Part shown: positions 45,916 through 58,269 of the stretch, piece after piece | Layout: every line of letters begins with the position of its first letter | How positions within the stretch are numbered: position 1 is the first letter of the stretch | Assembly (NCBI GenBank): GCA_028023455.1 | Contig: JAQFVV010006256.1 | Span: forward strand, 186,001 to 250,000 | DNA from: Epiperipatus broadwayi | Taxonomy: Eukaryota; Onychophora; Udeonychophora; Euonychophora; Peripatidae | Length of the DNA stretch: 64,000 nt | Direction: 5' to 3' | Position numbers and translations under genes: made by a program | Notes under the pieces: generated by a model | Told to the model about the DNA's origin: nothing | The model's database searches: none | Seen by the model: only the letters and a program-made list of their open reading frames with translations

Positions 45916-48306
45916 ATATTACCTCGAATCTTTACATAATTTTTTATTAATCAATTTAATTGAACATAAAACTGGTCATTATACTTATTAAAACTAAATC
46001 ATCAGTTTGCATGCAGATGCTTCAAAGATAAATCTTAGCGTAGTCAAATTCAACATGATTGTATTCAAATAAGTTTATACTAATTATTAGAGAATAATCA
46101 ATATAATTGACGCTGAGTGATCTTCATTATTTGAGGAAAAATATAACAAAGGCATATGCTAGCAACTTCAACAAATATTTTAACTTCACTTTATAATATC
46201 AAGTGCACATATATTAATATTATCAAAATTTTTCTAAACATAAGAACGTATGTATGTAGTTAAGATTCTTCATATATATTGTACCCTTAACGTAATACTA
46301 CCGAAGTCAAATCCAACTAACTGGGATAACAACAATGTATTATAATTAAGTTGCATAAATGCAACATAAAGACTAGCTCAAAGTATAATATCTAATAAAA
46401 TAATATTTTTTCATTTAATAATTCAAGACAATCTTAAAATACTAAAAATATCATAGCAATTAGTTTTTAAAATAACTAATTAGGCTTCTAAACTATACTA
46501 CTTAATCTACTCATTTACAAAGAAATCTAATTTATAGCTAACTTACTATTGTAAACAATATAAGGTTCTGCCAAAATAATAAATATTCCTAATATGAGTC
46601 TTTCAGTAAGATACACTAGGTAAAACATTGAGAATACATCCCAAAAGATACACCCTCAATGGCATAAGAGCATTACTCCCACCAAATTCATATAATAAAA
46701 TTATTATTTAACACTCTCATGTCTTTAAAATACACCTGTAATAATCCTAAACATAATTTATGAATTAATTACAAAATAATAAAGTATTAAATATTCCTTT
46801 ACTAAAATATTAATTAATAACAATTTCCAAAAATAACACTAATAATAATAAGAATAGAAATCATAATAATAATCATAATAATAGAGATAATAATGATAAT
46901 CATCTCAGGTTCATGTCTTAACAAATTAATAAACAAATCAATGTTAATACTGTATAGTAAAATATATCGGATTTTATATGATATTTAACTATTACAAAAT
47001 AACTACAACCAGCAACTAAATATCCTCATGACTCTCAATACAATAATCTACCTAATGGTTAAAATTCAGGAATAATATAATAAATTCTAAGTAAATGTAT
47101 TGTATAATTAATTTTCCCATGTTTAATGTGGCATTCTTAAAGAAAAATATAATATCCTAATATTATTGTGGCACTATCAAACATTTCTCTTAAGTGTATC
47201 AATTCAAAATAATTAATAATGATTAAATCTTTTTAAAATATATTTGGTTACTAAATCAGATATGATTAAATAATGTTAAAGAAAAATCCTTATAATTCAT
47301 GTGCTGAATAAATAATATATAACTGATTATTAATTCCTGTGGATCATGCATACAATATGATAAATCAATAATTAACATGCAAATAAATCACATCTGGACT
47401 ACAGTAATTTTAATAAAAAAACAATTAAATTTATTAACAAGTTAACAATAAATTTTATAATATAACAAATTAAAATATTTACAGTAAGATGACATAAGAA
47501 TATAAAATTTAAAGTCAGAAATAGCCTTCACTCTGGTTATTTTTCATAATATATTACAATAAATGAAACTTTTATTTTATCATGGGATAACCCATTTAAA
47601 ATATAAATATCCCAATGCATGTTTACATTTTAACAACATCTTTAAAATATTGAAGAAAATTATTTAAAAAATTTCTTTCAGTTTCATCAAATATTATTTC
47701 AATATTTAATTTTCAGAAAACATAAATATCTCCCTTCAAAGAAAATTACTTTATTGTGCAAGAAAAATATTTGGGAGTAAGTTTTATAAATCTATGACTT
47801 AACTAAAAGTAACTTAACAGTAAAAATTTTAAGAAAGTTAATTAAAAATTGGATTGATTAAAGTTATCTTACTTTCATCTTGATATTCTTTTACGCATCA
47901 CATCATTTCCAATCTCATTGTCACTTTTCCCACATTCATTAATTTGAATATGCATTGACTAACAAGTGATCTCTAATATTTTCATATAAGTTTTAATTAT
48001 TTTATTCTTGTATTGCACATTACAAAATTCACTAAGTATCTCAACATCATTTGAAGAAAAATCTTTGCATACTACATCTTGCCCTCTCAAAATAATCACT
48101 TCAAAATAATTCAGTCATTATTTTCCAGCTTAAACTACCCTTTTACGATGATACTTGTGGAAACGAATAGCGAATAAGTGTAGGGCATGGAATAACAATC
48201 GAGAAAGTTTCAAAAGAAATAATATCCCCGTAGGCATAGTGGAAATCAGTAAAGCCGATAAACATCACATGACCACCACTTCTTATGCTTGTGTATAACT
48301 GTTGTT
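45916..48306. other. AT-rich intronic sequence, nothing recognised
   Basis: A (AAT)n-like patch lies at about 46843-46895. A run of purine/pyrimidine-balanced sequence at 48120-48300 precedes the fold-back relative. No exon seen. Confidence 0.6.
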
Positions 48307-48690
48307 AAAACAGGCAAAACTCACTATATGTATTAAAGAACCAAAGACACCAAAATGTATGGGTACTGAACTGAGTTCAGACCCATATGACTGTATAAGT
48401 TAATGGGCTTGGATTGAAAACATTAAGGTGTTTTCAGTTTAAGACTCATAGTTTTGTAGTTAACTGGAGATAAAAGGTGGCTGCTGGAGGGTTGCATTAG
48501 ATCCTAAGATCTAGGTGCAGTGCTCTCAGATCCAAGGCTCCTCACTGACGAAGGCCACAAGCCAGAAACTAGTCTGGGGATATTGGATGAGTAGTTACTA
48601 GATGAGGATTTTATGCATAAGCCTTCTGGCATCTATTGATTACTCTAGCTTGCTGTGTGTGGCAATACGTATAGTGAGTTTTGCGTGTTT
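48307..48690. mobile_element. MITE-like element related to the fold-backs (384 bp)
   Basis: Ends are inverted: AAAACAGGCAAAACTCACTAT at the left and TATAGTGAGTTTTGCGTGTTT-type sequence at the right. Inside, ACTGAACTGAGTTCAGACCC relates it to 13325-14122, and the stretch around TCTGGGGATATTGGATGAG (48569-48594) is shared with 14190-14412. CTCACTGACGAAGGCCACAA corresponds to the CACTGATGATAGC module of the large fold-back. It therefore combines modules that are separate in the other two. No coding capacity. Confidence 0.65.
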
Positions 48691-48851
48691 TAGAAATCAG
48701 TAAAGTAGGTCTGTATTCATCGGGCACCTAAAATTAAGCCAGGGCTAATATATCATAGCACTTACAGACATAGAAGAAATGCGACTTTCTATAAAATAAA
48801 TATAGTCTTACACTATCTGTATACTTCAGTGAAATTCAAAATACATGGAAA

Positions 48852-49123
48852 CTACAATTCTCCTGTAATAACTTTCAACATGACCCCAGCACCAGGATCA
48901 TTACTTTCCCGATCACTATCAATATTTGTCCTTCTGTATAATTCATTCAACATTGCAAAATAATAAACCAACATTCTAAAAATAATTCCTAAAAACATAC
49001 TAGAGGAAACAACAATGATCTTTAGATCATTGTTGTATCCTATAGTATGCATCCACACAAGATGTTTTTTAAAAGCTTCCTTACTTAAATGATATCGACA
49101 ATCATTCATAAAATGCCATACAT
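48852..49123 (-). CDS. Possible terminal exon of a nested gene: one membrane segment, 85-90 residues
   Basis: A minus-strand frame is open from an AG at 49124-49125 (CTAAG) to a TAG at 48852-48854. The ATG at 49107-49109 gives 85 residues; reading from the AG adds four (DVWHF...). It contains LVWMHTIGYNNDLK, then a hydrophobic stretch of about 25 residues (IIVVSSSMFLGIIFRMLVYYFAML), then a polar tail with RRTNIDSDRESNDPGAG and GVMLKVITGEL. The codons are less AT-biased than the surroundings. The layout CxY....FKKHL..., D-x(2)-hydrophobic helix with FRxLxY recalls the C-terminal end of ABCG half-transporters, but the tail is too long and the match is weak. I do not recognise it with confidence. 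A hairpin of 12-bp perfect arms (49009-49036) within it argues for caution. Confidence 0.3.
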
Positions 49124-51254
49124 CTTAGTCATTTATTAAGGAATAATGCAGAGATCAATACTATATTTTTATATAATATTCTTTTAAGTAACATTTCAGC
49201 AATTAGACAATGCCATATAATTATACATATTCAAAGTGTTCACATTTAGCTGAAGAGTAAAGTAAGAAAAATAGCCTTATAGGTTTTACAAAACATTTAT
49301 ATGCATTTATCAACACTTACACAAATACATACAATACTTTACTAATGGTTCATTCTTATATTATTAATATTAAACTCAAGCATTGCATATTATAATTTAA
49401 AATAAATATTAATAAAAAATATATCTTTTCTCAAATATTAGAAAAGAAACAAATTTTCTAGCAATTATATAATTATAATATTAAAATTACCAATGATCTC
49501 ATAATGTTACAAAGATTATTCATGGTGTTCTGCTTCTTCAGCTCCATTCATTGAAATAAAAGATGATTAAAATCACTTTCTGAATATTTTTTATAAAAAA
49601 AGTATAATAATAATTATTATATCTTAACTATTTCCGTACAATAACTTAATACTAAAAGCAATAATGATAAACTTCCAAAGTATTATATTTTAACTTAATA
49701 CTAAAAATAAATAATAAAGTTACGATAAGTCTTTTTTTCTTGAATAGTTTGAAATGGGGCTCCCCTGTTACTTAATTACCATTGACAGTATTGTGCATAG
49801 TTATTTTATCCTCTCTTGGTGCCGCGTAAAAACAAAAATGTACAAACATCAACTACAAAATCCATTAAAATCTGTAGTAATCTATGGAAAGAATATTAAA
49901 ATCTATTAAGACAAAATGTTAATTCAGTCCTTTCTGAAATTTTATCCAAAAGAGTCAATCCATGTTAAATAATAGTTTTAAAAATTCATTTTTAAAGAAA
50001 TAATTTTTACGTAAGTTGCATAAAATAAGCACTTATTAAGACCAATATGATATTAATAATGTTCGCATTTTCAATGATAAAACTATTATGGCGGACGTTC
50101 TAGTATAAAATATTTTAAATACGTATATCAGTAGACATTATATAATTTAATACATTTATTTTATGTATTCTATATCAGATATTTAGTCAAGAATTCAGGT
50201 AATTATTTCTTTCTTTCTTTAAATAATATGATTTTTTATCTTTTATGCGTATATAATAATTATATTAGTTTGGCATTATTACGAATATAATTTAAATCTT
50301 CTTGAAAACAAATTCAATTTCAGTATTTTCAAATATATTATACCATAATATAATCCATTTATCGATTTAATTAAATAGCCAATAGTTTTAAAAACATAAA
50401 CAAAGTTCAAAGTATATATATATTTAATTTGTCTCAAAGACCAATTCATTTGACTTTTTTTTTTAAAAAGACAAAATCAAATATAGTCTATAATATCAAT
50501 TCTATTATAAAACAAAACAGGTATTTGTCACTCCACCAAACATTTAAAGCTTAATTGTAAAATATAAAGACAGAGTCTTAATTTTCTCTTCTTAGAAATT
50601 TTAACTTTTAAGATAAAATTTTTTGATGAATTTTCATTTCAAATAAATTCAATGCATTATAATCTATAAAATTCTTTTTAATTAAACAGTCAGTCTTTTC
50701 AAGCACACGTTTAATAAAATTTACATATTTCTTACGTAATTTTACTCCAGGGATGTTGTAATGATTCTCCTGGCAATTGGTATTCATATTCTGAGGTATC
50801 CAAATGGTTACTATCGTATTCTGCATATTCCTGAAGGTCTTAAATTAAATTAAAGTAGATAAAAACCAATAGGAAAACTTTTGTGTTTAGTGATACATTT
50901 AAAATACAACTATTCTAATTAAACTTTTTTCTATACTTTTTAAATAAAATAATTAAAAATTATAAAAAATTATCACTGTAAAATTTGTAGATTGTAGAAA
51001 AAAACAATTGAAAAGTGAAGTATAAATAATATAAGAATTATAGAAGTATAAGAGAGTGTAAGAGTATCTAGACAGACTTCAACCTTAGTATTTATACCTA
51101 TCTGATCAAATGATTTCATTGGTCAATACTACTTGAACAAAATTACTAATTTACATATTTGCACAAAATGTTTTTTTAAAAATCAAGTTTTAAAACTATG
51201 AGTCAATATTAAATAATTTTCAAGTTATTTAATACTTCAATTATCAATTATTTT
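49124..51254. other. AT-rich intronic sequence (minus-strand candidate exon aside)
   Basis: Apart from the candidate exon at 50736-50830 no feature stands out. A polar 16-codon stretch on the minus strand ending at a TAA near 49517 could be a C-terminus but has no support. Confidence 0.5.
50736..50830 (-). CDS. Possible internal exon on the minus strand
   Basis: On the minus strand CCTTCAG is followed by 95 nt open in one frame and then by GTAAGAAA, a good donor. The reading is EYAEYDSNHLDTSEYEYQLP then GESLQHPWSKI, ending in phase 2. The polar, low-repeat peptide and the well-formed splice sites are unlike the surrounding AT-rich intron. The frame does not join in phase directly to 48852-49123, so at least one more exon would be needed between them. 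No family recognised. Confidence 0.3.
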
Positions 51255-52174
51255 TGGTTCTACAACTTCGGTCGATCCACATCGCATGATGGCGCTGTTG
51301 CTATTGCAAAACAAATAGATATAATGTTACTGGGCTTTTTAAAAGAAAAAGATGGAATTTTTTTAAATATTTTTTTTGTTTTTGTTTACCGTGCTTTTAT
51401 TACATTTTTTAGCGGTTTTTTTTTTTCTCAAATTAAATTTATAACTGTTTTTTTTTTTTACTGGGTTTATTTTAATTTTTTAAAAACAAATATAACTTTT
51501 TTTTGTTTGTTTTTAAAACCTTCGGTCTTTTTTTTACATATATATTAAAACATTTTTCATTTTTTTTTGGATTTACCGGGGATTCAAAAACATTTATTTT
51601 TGGATTTTCATTTTTTGATTTAAAAAAAAAAAACATTTCGTTATTTTTAAAATAATGCTTGCAAAGCCAAAAAAAAAAAAAAGGAACTTTGATTTGATAT
51701 ATACACAAACAATAACATTTCACAGAAAACTTCTCACAAATTGTGCGACTTTCGTGTGAACTTTGCCGAATCGCGACTTACACTCCTCATTTATTCAATT
51801 GTGCCACCTAACAAGGAAATTAGGGACGTTTTAGAAATAGTTATAATTTGTAGTTTCTCATACAAATTACAATGCATTTAAAACAAAAAACTTTGAACTG
51901 CGTACTGTTACACTTTTCGTGATTACAACTATAGATACTCTTATCATATTCTGTTAAATATTCAATACTAACATGTATATAGACTGTCACAACACGTCAC
52001 TGCTAATGTTCAAATGCTAGCGATGTTGGCGAAGCCTGACTTCATCAGCATCAAGTGTTTGAACAGTTTACAGGCCATAAAATCTATGAGCGGCCTTGTA
52101 AACAGCATATTTCTGTGCTTTTTCATAGAAACAGCGCCATCTAGCAGTGTGGATAGTCCGAAGTTGTAGTACCA
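51255..52174. mobile_element. Non-autonomous TIR DNA transposon, copy 3 (920 bp)
   Basis: TIRs of about 50 bp: left TGGTTCTACAACTTCGGTCG, right (complement) TGGTACTACAACTTCGGACT, each continuing to GATGGCGCTGTT. Perfect 6-bp target duplications TATTTT lie at 51249-51254 and 52175-52180. It shares CAAAACAAATAGATATAATG and the right-end block with TTTCTGTGC.TTT with copies 1 and 2. The middle (51340-51680) is replaced by long T- and A-runs, so frames there (51324-51548 and 51472-51723 minus) are low-complexity artefacts. It is a diverged subfamily of the same group. Confidence 0.8.
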
Positions 52175-52180
52175 TATTTT

Positions 52181-53855
52181 TCACCCAAAATTTAATATTT
52201 TTATTTAAACAATATTAAAACATTCTAATAATTTGGAATTAATTTTCAAAATAAATTATTACAACTAAATACAAATAATAACAATTTTAAATATTACTTT
52301 TCAGATATTATTTTTAGTCTGATAATTTTGCTACATTTTATAGTATCAAATATTAGTTAGCAAGCTAAAATAAAGTTTTATTTCCCTAATTTTCTGAAAG
52401 CACACATAGTTATACACAACCTAATCATGTGATGCTTTCAACACTTAAAATAATATTAAATTAATTTGACATTTTAAAATAATATTTTAAGCAAAACTAA
52501 TTATTTAAAGCGTATAATATAAAGTATTTACTACTAGTTTAAACCTAGCCTATCTCTAATATTTTTAAAACTAGAGTAAATAAAAAATATATTTTAAATA
52601 TTTTATTATATCATTTTGCATTAAATTTATCTAACAATGAGCCCAAACTTCAAAATCTACCTTCATAAATTCCTACCTATTGAGTTTGAACTCCTACTAT
52701 TCAGAACATAAAAATTATAAAAGCACTTAAATGTAAAATTTTTTTAAATATTGCTATCTGCACATAAATTTATTAAATGCATCCCAAATCTTTTAAACAA
52801 TTTCTGTACATAAAAGCCATATATAACAACCAAAATGAAATTCTGATTTACAGTTTTAAACAAAGGAATTTTCCTATGTTAATTAAATTTATAAACACCC
52901 ATCTAGGATCCTAGCTTCAACAAGCAACCAACAAGATTCAGCCTCCTTTCCTTCTTTAATCTTTGATCCAAATAAATTTTTGTAAACTTAATTCCCCTTA
53001 ATTTAATATATGCTTTAACTTATAACTTGCAACAATTAAAAAAAAAATCTCTTAAGGATGAGCCACTTCTGGGTTATTGTTGATTTTTTTTTATTATAAC
53101 AGTTAATTTAATGATTTACAATTGTATTCTCACAATAAAGATGTTAGTAAATGTGTTAAAAAACTATCATTGATAGATAAATTATAAATGTAATTTAAAT
53201 AAAATATGCAAACAAAATACATGAGTAGCAAATTAAAAGATTGTATTAGAAAGTCTTTAGGTATGGCAAAATTCATTAAATTTAAGCCCTGAAAGAAAAT
53301 TTAGCAATGCAAATGATTTTATATATTCTCCTTTGCTTTTAAAGAAATAAAATAGTTGAGTATCAACAGATTTTTGGTACTTTACAATTATATTTGAGAC
53401 AGATTTTATTGTTTATGTAGATACATTTATTTTAAGCTCAATTCAGTATCCACACTTTTTCATTTATTATAATTTGTTATTAGAGACAATCGGGTTTCTA
53501 CAATTCAAGGAATTGGGTTTGGAGATTCACATATATTAAACAGGCTAGCTGCTACTGGAACCATTCTTCAGAAATTAGCTGTCTAGTTGGAAGGATTTCG
53601 AGTAAATTAGCTGGTTATAAGAAAGCTTCCCAACTACTCTATAGAGTTTTAAATCTTGTCATATCAATCTGCAATTTCATTTTTACGATGATGACACCAG
53701 CATAAGAAGTTGAAGACCAGGACTATAAAGTTATTAAAATGAAATCTGGTTTCAATGATTCAATTTTTCAAACTATTGCGTGTTACTTGCACTCTTGTGA
53801 AGACTATCAATTAGATATACTCCCTATAAAGTAATCTCTGTAACCAAGAAACACA
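52181..53855. other. AT-rich intronic sequence; right part may be LINE 5' sequence
   Basis: To about 53480 nothing is recognised. From 53480 to 53855 composition is more coding-like (GGCTAGCTGCTACTGGAACC) and could be remnants of the ORF1 or 5' region of the LINE that follows, but no motif can be cited. Confidence 0.45.
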
Positions 53856-53859
53856 ATAA

Positions 53860-55337
53860 AATTACTTCAACTTAACATTGAGGGCATATTTAAATTAAAA
53901 ATGTTTCTCTACAAGTTAATGATCAATATAATGTTGACCTATTTGAATTTCAGGAAACTCATCATTCTAATAATAAATATCTTAAAATTCTGGATTTATC
54001 TTGGTTATTGATAAAACATACAATGACAACTTTGGTTTTGAATTATCTTATAAAGCAAACAATTTTTGTTGAAGATATTTCAAATAATATTACAATCATG
54101 ATTCAATTAGATAATTTTTATGTATGCAATATTTATAAATTCTCCAATACTAATTGGCCCAATTTTTCTTTTCCAGATCTTTCTACACTTTTTGTATTTA
54201 TAGATTTCAGTTCTCATAATAGTCTTTGGTTATATATAAATGAAGTATGCAGATTATCCATTTTTAGAATGGAAGAATGAAACATGCTTTTACTTTATAA
54301 TGCCAAGCAAGAAGGGAATACTTGTTCAGATATATGGAGAACAGAAACAACTTCTTATTTATGTTTTGTTTTAACAAAAAGTGGTTCATCATTACCTGTT
54401 AAATTATTGATACTAAATCACCCCCCTTCTCAATTGCTAATGTAAACTAAATCTAAGCAGTCTTGTAATTCACATTCCTATTGTTGTAAGCTATCTTTTT
54501 CTGAAATGGAATTTAAGAAATGCTAGCTGAAGTTGATATACTAGATATCTGGAACAAAATATTAATAGAATTACTCCATTTCTTTTTTGCTGTGATAAGT
54601 TTAATGAACGTATAATAATAACTGCTGGAGTTCATCTAATTTGGAATTCATTTCAGATTAATTCAAAACCAGCATTGCTGTTTATAGCAATTTTCTATCT
54701 ACCACGGATCTGGAAATGATACCAGAAAAGAAAAGTAGGGAGGGAACAAAAACTTTACAAGATCTAATTATAAGGCTGGTCACTTTTCGAAAGCACCTCG
54801 TAAAAAAACTACTATTACTGGTAATCAAGTTGCCAATCTTATATATCGAATGTCTAACTCAAGATTGATAGAGTGAGAAAAAGCATCAATAGAACAGAAT
54901 TGCAAGCTTCTCTTTCATAATTTATCTTTATTCTGGTAAAATCTGTAGATGTTGGTGACTTAAACCAGAAAAAGCTCCGAGAAAAAAATGACATATTCCA
55001 ACAGTTTCTAAAAAAACTTAGAACCTAAAATGAGAGCATAGTTGGCAAAACTATTCTTTAACATTATTTATACAGAAACTATTCTAAAACTATGGCATAA
55101 ACCAAAACTTATCAGTGATTCAAAAAATTATTCTCAATATCATTATTATTTGTTCCCTACAATTTTTTTGAAAATATTAAGAATTTTGACAATAATTGTG
55201 AATCAGATATCTATGGAGTAGCTGAGTTTAAATCAGGAAAAAAACTACTGTGAACACGTTCTATTTTTAATCACTCACATTGAAAGAAGACCATAGAATA
55301 AATTAAAAACTGACGTTATCTTTTGTAGGTATTATAA
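53860..55337 (+). mobile_element. Jockey-like LINE ORF2 relic, first part (endonuclease and RT start)
   Basis: Endonuclease: LNIEG and, in another frame, VDLFEFQETHHSNNKYLKI (family L.LQETH), LIKQTIFVEDI, NFYVCNIYKFSNTNWPNFSF (family I.NVY.PP) and FVFIDFSSHNSLWLY (family GDFN.HH..WG, with the Asp/Asn shifted). RT start: MEWLSLNQEKNYCEHVLFLI (family R.G.S..) and KTDVIFCRYY, just before the VDL..AYD catalytic box. The reading is broken by several stops and shifts. At 55337 the ORF is cut by the 1.94-kb LTR-like element and resumes at 57279. Confidence 0.7.
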
Positions 55338-57278
55338 TGTGCCGTTACATTAAAATCAAAAGTTCGTAAATAAAAATAAATTTATTAGTAAACTAAAAGC
55401 TAAAATTAAAAAGAGTTCTTTAACGTATATAATATATCGCACAGATGTAAAAGTTTTTTTTTTTTTACCCTATGTAATCTCTAGAAATGATTGTTTTATA
55501 AATTAAACGAAAAGCAAACTAGCCTTTGGGGCTCTTATTTAATTAAAAAGGTCAGATAAGAGAATAATAAAAAAAAAAGAATGTCCAATAGAAGCAGTAA
55601 CCAACGCTCGGACCTTAATGAAAATGATTGGAACAGGAAACTATGTTCAGTGAATCCGGAGGATTACTATAAAAAGAAAACAATTCAAATTAAAACACAG
55701 TTCCAGCTTGATTTTTTGAGAAGGGTGATAAGACGCACTTTTCACCCTCTCTCTTATTTCAAATGAAGTGACTGTTAAATTATGAATGGTACTGCTGCAG
55801 ACCCCCATTCATATGGGTACTGCAATAAAATAGTACCAGGATTGAACCAGCTAAGGCCATCTTCAGAAAAACAGATCGGTCTTTCATGAAAGTATGACCA
55901 ATAAAGACTTCACGAGAATTGGCAGCAGGAACCGGGAGCTTTTCTACTGTAAGATATGAACTGTAAAATTTTAAAAAAGTAATTAAGAACTTTCATCAAG
56001 ATTTGACAAGCTTTTAATAATCAACTAAACCTAATTTTTAAAATGAACTTTAATCTGACTTTTAAGATGTCAAAATCAATTATTAATGTTTAATTTTAAA
56101 TATTTGAGTTTGCTGATTTAATCATTTCCATTTTTTTATTATTAATATTTATTGACTAAATTATGTAAATGCATTAAATTTAAGTTAGGTGTAGTGGCTG
56201 CATAGATTCGTTAACATTTAATTTTTTTTTATTTTTTATTTGCATATTGATTAAAATATATAATATTCGGTAAATACGATATCTCATGTTGAGTATCTAA
56301 AAATGTATTTATTCGTATATCTTTTAAGTTATTGGTGTCAATGCGGCATCTTATGATAAATGCTATTGGGTTTATTGTAATTTTCCCTCTGCAATTCCAT
56401 CAATAACTTTATATTTTAATCGTTTGTTTATTTTGTATGGGTTTTGCTATTTGTCTCATGGTTAGGTCAATGCTGGTGGAAGGATATATGGGTGTTTATA
56501 TTAATGTAATGTGAAGTGTGTTTAGCATACCGGGCAATGCCCAATTGAATGCATGACCCAAAGATGTAGTCATTGCGTTGCAATGGACGCAGACGTATTT
56601 CCTGCGCCATTGACCCTCTAGTTCTGTGTATAGGGACTATAAGTCGGCAGATAGACCGCTCTCCCCCATACGTAGCACTTCTCTTTAATTATATTATATA
56701 CATGATTCCTTCGCCAGACAGACGCACATTCCTGTACTGGATGAAGATCATGTTCTTCAAATAATATCATGCAGCAGACACCCATTCCTGACTGCGTGGT
56801 TTTATGCTAGCATCTTCATATTGCATTGTTTACATCCATATATCAGGAAGTAGGGTTGGTTTGACTGCGAACTTTTAGTCTGAGATTGAATGATTGTTTT
56901 GAAAGTTTTTAACTGAGAAATCTATATAGCCAATCTATACTCAACATTATAAAACAAACTTTTATAAAATGTCCATCTGTGCGGACTTTTTTAATAATTT
57001 AAATTTAAAAAAAAAAATAATAATAACCAAATTAAAATTAATATTAAAATCTAAGCAAGATAAATTTTATTCCTCAATTTGAAATATTTATATATGTGCA
57101 TTAATAAATGTTTTTTTTTTTTTGTGTGTGTTATTACTGGCAGTGGCTTATAAAATATATATGTAAAATTGGAATCTTAACAGTGCGTATCTGCCTACTA
57201 TATAAATTTTCCAGGTTCAAATAGCCTGGTGGCGTCCTGTACGCCAGATACGGAAGACTCTACTATCTTCCCCGACCA
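55338..57278 (-). mobile_element. LTR-like element, second copy (1941 bp), inserted in the LINE
   Basis: On the + strand it starts TGTGCCGTTACATTAAAATC and ends TACTATCTTCCCCGACCA, again TG...CA. It is flanked by TTATAA (55332-55337) and TTATAC (57279-57284), a target duplication of five or six bases. It is the reverse complement of the 20759-22929 element. The best match is CACCAATAACTTAAAAGATA with neighbours (about 56270-56400), with further matches at its right end (GCGTATCTGCCTACTATATA) and near 56950-56990 (CCATCTGTGCGGACTT). No gag or pol. Frames at 55581-55766 and 56573-56764 are non-coding. Younger than the LINE it interrupts. Confidence 0.75.
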
Positions 57279-58230
57279 TTATACTTTATTGATATAACCT
57301 CAGCTTATAATTCTGTTTGAAAAAATAATCTGTTAAAAGTTTTTAAAATTCTTGAATTAGAAAATTATATTTATTTACTCTAAAAAAAATTTCCAATAAA
57401 AAAATTCAAATAATATTGATATTTTAGTAGATGCAAAATTTATAGATCACACTATTCTATAGGATCAGTTCTTTCATCTACTTTATTTAATATATTAATC
57501 AGTGATTTTCAGAAACACAATACAGGAAGTTCATCTATGCTGATGATATTGCTTTAATTTCTAAAAATTTCTTTTCTGTAAAAGAAAATTTTTTTTAATA
57601 AGGACATGAAAAGATTAAAAATCTTTTTCAAAAACTATGATATTATTTCTTACTCAATGACATAAATATGCTCAATTTTTATTAGTAAGTAACAGGGAAG
57701 TACGTCATCTGAATATAATCTTAAGCAATAATACACTGAAATACAATCCTATCATGATATTTAGGAATAATTTCCTTGGAAAACTAGCTGGTATTTTCTG
57801 GAATTATGATGTAATTATTTTAAAAACAGCTTTCCTTAACATGCTAATAGCATGATCAACTGGTGAATATTGTATCTCTCTTTTGAGAAAATATTACCAT
57901 GATAAATATTACTTGTTCACTCAAGTCTACTTTTCTGCAATGGCTTCTTCTTGCACATATCCTCATTCAGGTATTAGAAAATAAGTTGCTCCACAGAAAG
58001 AGTTTGAAAAGCTGTTAAGGAGATTAAACTCGCTGATAACTCAAAATATAGTTTCACCAACTAAGACTCATCTCAAATCATAATCTTCTTTTTGGGTGTT
58101 CAACAAAAAATCTATAATTGAAGAATTATGGTATAAAACATGAGATTTGATAAAACCAAATAAATTTTTTTTTCTTGATCCACGGATCCCAAGTGTCTGG
58201 AGGAGATTCCATATGGAGAACTTATATAAA
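57279..58230 (+). mobile_element. Jockey-like LINE ORF2 relic, second part (RT core and C-terminus)
   Basis: It continues from 55337: LYFIDITSAYNSV (family VDLTAAYDTVW; the catalytic D is kept, AYD is AYN), GSVLSSTLFNILISDF (family GSVLAPTLFNIYI.D), FIYADDIALIS (the YADD active-site box is intact), then SNNTLKYNP, FRNNFLGKLAGIFWNYDVII, LKTAFLNMLIA, STGEYC (family LKLAGT.WGA....LRT..LAL..S..EYC.P.W) and VSPTKTHLKS. The KLAG-W-EYC block is characteristic of this Jockey-like group. It ends near PRIPSVWRRFH at about 58210. The element is inactive. Confidence 0.75.
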
Positions 58231-58269
58231 TTTTGAGTGTGTACATTGCCCTGAAATTCAAAATGAGTA

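Noticed and set aside
49517-49552. Short Glu-rich C-terminus on the minus strand (MNGAEEAEHHE then stop)
   Set aside because: The frame is closed upstream by a nearby stop, and no acceptor site gives the right phase.
51324-51723. Phe- and Lys-rich open frames
   Set aside because: They are translations of T- and A-runs inside TIR transposon copy 3.
53480-53855. LINE ORF1
   Set aside because: Coding-like composition only; no zinc knuckle or other ORF1 motif could be read.
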